Part shown: piece after piece, positions 60,714 to 64,000 of the stretch
Layout: each line of letters begins with the position of its first letter
Numbering within the stretch: position 1 is the stretch's first letter
NCBI RefSeq assembly: GCF_000503775.1
Contig: NZ_KI629785.1
Span: 1,696,182-1,760,181 of the forward strand
Length of the DNA: 64,000 bases
DNA from: Brevibacillus panacihumi W25
GTDB taxonomy: Bacteria; Bacillota; Bacilli; Brevibacillales; Brevibacillaceae
Reading direction: 5' to 3'
The notes under the pieces: model-generated
What the model saw: the letters and a program-made list of their open reading frames with translations, nothing else
The model's database searches: none
Told to the model about the DNA's origin: nothing
Translations under genes and position numbers: made by a program

Positions 60714-62159
60714 CTACAGCACCAATGGCTTGCCTTTCTTCATCGCCTGATCAAAATCGCTGAACTTGCTCAGCTTCAGCTCTTTGCCCAAGGTCGCGGA
60801 AAAACGCTCCAGCGCGACGACCGTATCGACAAAGCGGTCGGCAGCCATGCTCGCATCGATCTGGCGGAAGCATTCCTTCATCTCCCTGGATTGATGGGCG
60901 ATTGTTTGAGCGATGAGGCGTTCAAATTCTTCCCGTCTTTGCGCCAGCTCAGCCGCAGCCGCATCACAGAGGGCGATGACTCGTTGCGCCTCGGCTTCCG
61001 CCAGATTGGCTTCTTTTACAATCGCCAATGCCGATTGATAGACACCTGTGGCGACCATATATCCAGCCACGCTCCCTACCACAGCTCCGACAGGCCCAAA
61101 GGCGGCACCTGCGGCCGCTCCGGCGTACATGCTCGAAGTGGTGCTGACACCAGTTTGTCCGATTTTCTCGACCGCTTGCGTGCCTGTGATATCTCCTTTG
61201 GCGTATTGGAGCACGGTGACGCCCATGTCCACGATTCCTGCAGCGATGGCTGTAGCAGCATTGGACTTTGCCAGCGCTTCAATCCCGGCCTTTTCCGCTG
61301 CCGTGCGGATCGTGACACTGATCGCTCCGGTTCCAGCGCCTCTCACCCCCGCTACTCCTGTGTCGCGGGCGACCTGCTTGGCAGCTTGCCCCAGCTCCAG
61401 CTCTCCTTTGGAGACGGCAATCCCATTCTTCACTGCGGAGATCGCACCTCCGATCACTGCGGAGGCTGCTGCCGCCTGTGCGGTCGTTACGCCCATCTCT
61501 TTCTTGATCTGCTCCCATTCGATTTTCGAACTGAAAGCACGGTGGTTTTCTGCAGCCTGGATCGCTTCATCATAGGTCGTCCCCTGCGAGCTGATCTCCC
61601 CGTGCTTCAGCTTGCCTGTCACATTTTTCACAGTGTCCTGATAATTATCGCTGTAGATCGAACCGCTCTCCGCCCTGCGTTCGGCCAACTCCCGTACCCG
61701 ATCCGCCTTGTCCAGATTGACCAGCTTTTGCATCCCCTGGTACTTTTCATCGCTGACCATATGCGTCAAGCGGGAAGCATCTGCACTGGACTTGGCCTGG
61801 ACCTCCTGCAGGACCTTCTCCCCTTTGCGGATGAGAATATCTGCCTTGGCATGGGGGTCTCCTTCCAGCGCTGTCACGATAGCACGGAGATCCGAACCTT
61901 TGGTGGCGGCGTCCATGTTAAATCGGGTGGCTTCGATAATCTCGTACAAATTCCCCTGCTTTTGCCCGACGCCGACATTTTTCAGGTTTTCACCCATTTC
62001 CCGCAAGGCACTCATCCCCGCTATACCCGCATTGGTAGCCTCAGCCTCGAATCTGGCGGCATGGGCTCCCAACTGGCTTCCTGCGAATGTCTCCAGAGTC
62101 CCCGTCCCTTTTTTCTTTGGGTCATCCTTCTTTTTTCTGCCAAACAAAAAAGAAAACAT
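60714..62159 (-). CDS. Coiled-coil / glycine-zipper protein of unknown function (larger partner)
   Basis: This is a 481-residue protein with a basic N-terminus (FGRKKKDDPKKKGTG) and no signal peptide. Long amphipathic helices cover about 35-210. A first Ala/Gly-rich hydrophobic zone lies near 222-260, and a second, typical glycine zipper, near 335-380 (YAGAAAGAAFGPVGAVVGSV). A further helix bundle follows. The layout of long helices flanking hydrophobic Gly-rich hairpins also occurs in the 368-residue protein encoded 12 bases upstream, so the two probably interact and insert in a membrane. No family with known function was recognised. Confidence 0.65.
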   Translation of the reverse strand: MFSFLFGRKKKDDPKKKGTGTLETFAGSQLGAHAARFEAEATNAGIAGMSALREMGENLKNVGVGQKQGNLYEIIEATRFNMDAATKGSDLRAIVTALEGDPHAKADILIRKGEKVLQEVQAKSSADASRLTHMVSDEKYQGMQKLVNLDKADRVRELAERRAESGSIYSDNYQDTVKNVTGKLKHGEISSQGTTYDEAIQAAENHRAFSSKIEWEQIKKEMGVTTAQAAAASAVIGGAISAVKNGIAVSKGELELGQAAKQVARDTGVAGVRGAGTGAISVTIRTAAEKAGIEALAKSNAATAIAAGIVDMGVTVLQYAKGDITGTQAVEKIGQTGVSTTSSMYAGAAAGAAFGPVGAVVGSVAGYMVATGVYQSALAIVKEANLAEAEAQRVIALCDAAAAELAQRREEFERLIAQTIAHQSREMKECFRQIDASMAADRFVDTVVALERFSATLGKELKLSKFSDFDQAMKKGKPLVL

Positions 62160-62171
62160 GCGCGAACCCCC

Positions 62172-63278
62172 TCACTCTCTTCCTTCTGTCAGGAGATAGC
62201 TGTCAGCCCGATCGTCTTCGTCAGGAAAGTAAGGCTGAATCACGGCTACGCACTCTTCGTTCAACCCACCCTTTTTATCGAGCAATGGCGTCTCCAGCAG
62301 CAGCTTCATCGCTTGCGCCATCTGATAGGCAGCATGCAGCGTCTCTTTTTGCGTCATATCCAAATCATCGTATTGCAAAGGAAGCTTTCTGCCTGCCAGT
62401 CGGGAGAAGAATTGCTTTATCTTGAACAAGAAACGTTGGCTCCGCTTCTTCTCCGCATCGGCGATGGACTGCTCCAGGTGCTCCATCATGTGATCCATGC
62501 GGCTGGACATCTCATCGATCGCTACTGTGAAATGATCTGCAATGTTACAAATCGCCTGCAGCATGCTGGTGCCTGTCCGGAACTCTTCAGCCGCTTTTTT
62601 GGCCTTCGCCAGATTGCTTTTTGCTTCCGCAAGGTTTTTCTTGGACTTGGCCTCCAGCAAAAAACCACCTAATGCAATTGCTGGACCCGCGATGATTCCG
62701 CCCAAAACGGCGGCACCTCCCGCTATCCCCAGTCCGCCTGCTGCGAGCGAGCCTCCGCCGAACCAGGCCAAAGTCGCATTGGTAGCGGCTACGCCGGACA
62801 AAGCGGAGATGGCGGTGCCCGTCGAAGCCGAGGCAAACATCACTGCTCCCCCATAGGACGCCACGCCTGCCAAAGCTCCTGCACCCAGCGACTTGATCCC
62901 GCCTGAGACGACCTCGCTTGCCTGCATGGAGACATGGCGCATCTGTGCCAGCTCCTGGTCTCCGACGATTGCCATCCTATTGCCGTCTACGGCAGCCGCC
63001 CCCTGCAGCTCTACCTTCGTTACCTTTTCCGCCACTCGCACGAATCGGCCCATCTGCTCGTCCCAGACCCGCAATTTCAACTCGCCCAGCTCGGCCAAAG
63101 CTTCTGTCGCCTCTTCTTTGGCGTTCTCCAGCTCAGCACGTGCCTCCTCGTAGATTTCCTCTGCCTGTTCGTTCAGGTCGCGAGCTTCTGAATTGTTGGA
63201 AACAGATTTTGCGCCTTTATAGAGGCCGAAAGCCCCTGCAGCTACTGCAATGCCTCCCAGAATCAATGGTAGTGGCAT
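62172..63278 (-). CDS. Coiled-coil / glycine-zipper membrane protein of unknown function (smaller partner)
   Basis: This is a 368-residue protein that begins with a Gly-rich hydrophobic helix (LILGGIAVAAGAFGLYKGAK). A coiled coil (about 30-75) with many Ala/Glu residues and a beta-like stretch follow. A long Gly/Ala-rich hydrophobic hairpin lies at about 130-210 (FGGGSLAAGGLGIAGGAAV), then a second coiled coil (about 213-235) and a charged tail. The order matches its downstream neighbour in outline. It starts two bases after the stop of the YkgJ-type gene with an AAGGAGGAATAAGC site inside that gene, so coupling is strong. The function is unknown. Confidence 0.65.
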   Translation of the reverse strand: MPLPLILGGIAVAAGAFGLYKGAKSVSNNSEARDLNEQAEEIYEEARAELENAKEEATEALAELGELKLRVWDEQMGRFVRVAEKVTKVELQGAAAVDGNRMAIVGDQELAQMRHVSMQASEVVSGGIKSLGAGALAGVASYGGAVMFASASTGTAISALSGVAATNATLAWFGGGSLAAGGLGIAGGAAVLGGIIAGPAIALGGFLLEAKSKKNLAEAKSNLAKAKKAAEEFRTGTSMLQAICNIADHFTVAIDEMSSRMDHMMEHLEQSIADAEKKRSQRFLFKIKQFFSRLAGRKLPLQYDDLDMTQKETLHAAYQMAQAMKLLLETPLLDKKGGLNEECVAVIQPYFPDEDDRADSYLLTEGRE

Positions 63279-63280
63279 GC

Positions 63281-63571
63281 TTATTCCTCCTTGCTTTTCT
63301 CGTGTTGTCTTTGAAGCTCTTCACATATCCTGCTATTTTCGAGGTAAAACTCTTCTTTGGAAAAATACTGATGGTAGACCTTGTGATACATCACATCCAC
63401 GCGGCAAATGTCTGGACGGTTTTCGTAGATGGAGCAGCGGTGGTCCTTCAAGTGGATGCAAATCCCGTCACCACGGTCAAATGACGCCAGCTGCTCGATG
63501 CGTCCGATCTGCCGGCAGCATAGTCCACAGCTTGTGCAGGGAAACCCCTCGCTTTCTTCTGTTTCTCGCAC
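63281..63571 (-). CDS. YkgJ-family CxxCxxCC cysteine-cluster protein
   Basis: This is a 96-residue protein with the YkgJ-type metal cluster: CTSCGLCCRQIG near the N-terminus, then CIHLKDHRCSIYENRPDICR, giving about eight cysteines in the Zn/Fe-chelating pattern of the family. The biochemical role of YkgJ proteins is not established. It is the first gene of a three-gene operon with the two glycine-zipper proteins, with spacers of only 2 and 12 bases. Upstream lies repeat copy 4. The start at 63571 has only a weak ribosome site; codon 1 could be a nearby alternative. Confidence 0.85.
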   Translation of the reverse strand: MRETEESEGFPCTSCGLCCRQIGRIEQLASFDRGDGICIHLKDHRCSIYENRPDICRVDVMYHKVYHQYFSKEEFYLENSRICEELQRQHEKSKEE

Positions 63572-63721
63572 GATTGCGTACCTCTCTTATTGATAAATGA
63601 ATTCCAAAGTATTCAACAAATTTCGACCAAATCAGGCAATACCCTTCTAAAGTTTTAGGTATTTTTTCCTGTTTTCGAATTCCGTAGGATCATTGGGAAA
63701 TCATTATCTTTCTTTTGGGTT

Positions 63722-63869
63722 GGTGGTCCAACGGACCCTAGTGGCGGGGAGGAAAAAGGGGAAACGCTTCAGGTCGTTGGGATCTTCGCTGGGGGTGTCT
63801 CAAGTTCGGCTCCATTTCAAAGGCGGAACCGCGTCCAAAAGCAGCCGTCTCAGGGATGCGGGTCAGGGT
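63722..63869 (+). repeat. Dispersed palindromic intergenic repeat, copy 4 (left half, interrupted)
   Basis: The left arm (GAGGAAAAAGGGGAAACGC, then GGTCGTTGGGATCTTCGC) and core (AAAGGCGGAACCGCGTCC, AAAAGCAGCCGTCTCA) match copy 2. The match stops at GTCAGGGT (63862-63869), where a group II intron end begins. The right half is expected beyond the intron, outside the window. Confidence 0.85.
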
Positions 63870-64000
63870 GTAGAGTAGAGAACTGACGCTTTCTGGCGAC
63901 CGTTTGGTCGCCTTACTCCTATCAGTTCCCCCTCATCAAACCGTACGTGAGGTTCTCCCTCATACGGCTTTCCGATGTTCTTCTTTCCTTGGCATTCGGT
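63870..64000 (-). mobile_element. 3' end of a group II intron (domains V and VI), continuing past the window edge
   Basis: On the minus strand a domain V hairpin is seen at about 63931-63973 with the conserved AAGCCGTATGAGG...CCTCACGTACGGTTT pairing, which includes the catalytic AGC triad. Domain VI follows (AACTGATAGGAGTAAG...GCGTCAGTT, about 63881-63927). The intron ends CTCTACTCTAC before ACCCTGACC of repeat copy 4. The reverse-transcriptase gene would lie to the right of the window. Confidence 0.85.

Noticed and set aside
60891..62672. Plus-strand open frame of 593 codons opposite the glycine-zipper genes
   Set aside because: It crosses the boundary between two well-spaced minus-strand genes and has no domain or ribosome site.

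Overview
The window looks like chromosomal DNA of a spore-forming, low-to-mid GC Firmicute, most likely Brevibacillus or a close relative in the Paenibacillaceae. The assignment is by inference. The basis is strong AGGAGG-type ribosome sites, frequent GTG/TTG starts, spore-surface-like proteins, GbsR/YwbE/YdjO/Ktr-type Bacillales genes, a RhaEW (YuxG)-type fused rhamnose enzyme and LutABC. No rRNA, tRNA or CRISPR array was seen.

Layout, left to right. 1-9.8 kb: the start of a glycine betaine ABC transporter (minus) divergent from gbsR, an isochorismatase-fold hydrolase, ywbE, and a three-gene signalling operon (Hpt-REC-GGDEF-REC protein, CheY-like regulator, large hybrid histidine kinase). 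Small Bacillales genes and a soluble sensor kinase follow. 9.8-18.9 kb: an accessory block with two paralogous spore-surface-like proteins, a lipoprotein, a holin/amidase lysis pair, a cold-shock gene, a leaderless subtilase with fibronectin repeats overlapping a tiny XkdX-like phage gene, and a gene-poor 0.8 kb stretch with very small ORFs. 18.9-22.5 kb: single genes (C39-like protein, SDR, flavin reductase, acetyltransferase, phage-type regulator).

22.7-35.6 kb is one co-directional rhamnose operon on the minus strand: ABC importer (rhaT, rhaP, rhaQ, rhaS), bifunctional aldolase/dehydrogenase rhaEW, lutABC, rhaM, rhaB and rhaA. RhaEW is expected to yield L-lactate, and LutABC would oxidise it to pyruvate, so the operon encodes a closed route from rhamnose to central metabolism. 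36.1-38.8 kb: tag and a Ktr potassium system whose ktrC-like gene is frameshifted.

38.9-47.9 kb: a catabolic cluster under a GntR/FCD regulator, with a TRAP transporter, cupin, DUF2848 (FAH-like) protein, nitrilase-fold amidase and an HpaB-type flavin monooxygenase. An insertion sequence with an AATT target duplication splits the HpaB gene. The same TGTATACA palindrome lies at the gntR promoter and upstream of hpaB. 48-54.2 kb: a frameshifted DUF4328-type gene, a Lon-like S16 protein, a SolA-type oxidase, an orphan MetQ lipoprotein, a Rieske protein, an amidohydrolase and a TetR regulator. 54.3-60.5 kb: a secreted orphan, a polar amino acid ABC transporter, an N-acyl-D-amino-acid deacylase and its likely regulator. 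60.7-63.6 kb: a tight three-gene operon of a YkgJ-type Cys-cluster protein and two coiled-coil/glycine-zipper proteins of unknown function.

Four copies of a dispersed, palindromic intergenic repeat (about 1.86, 13.84, 35.77 and 63.72 kb) tie the window together. Stem ends show compensatory changes between copies, and the last copy is interrupted by the 3' end of a group II intron that runs off the right edge.
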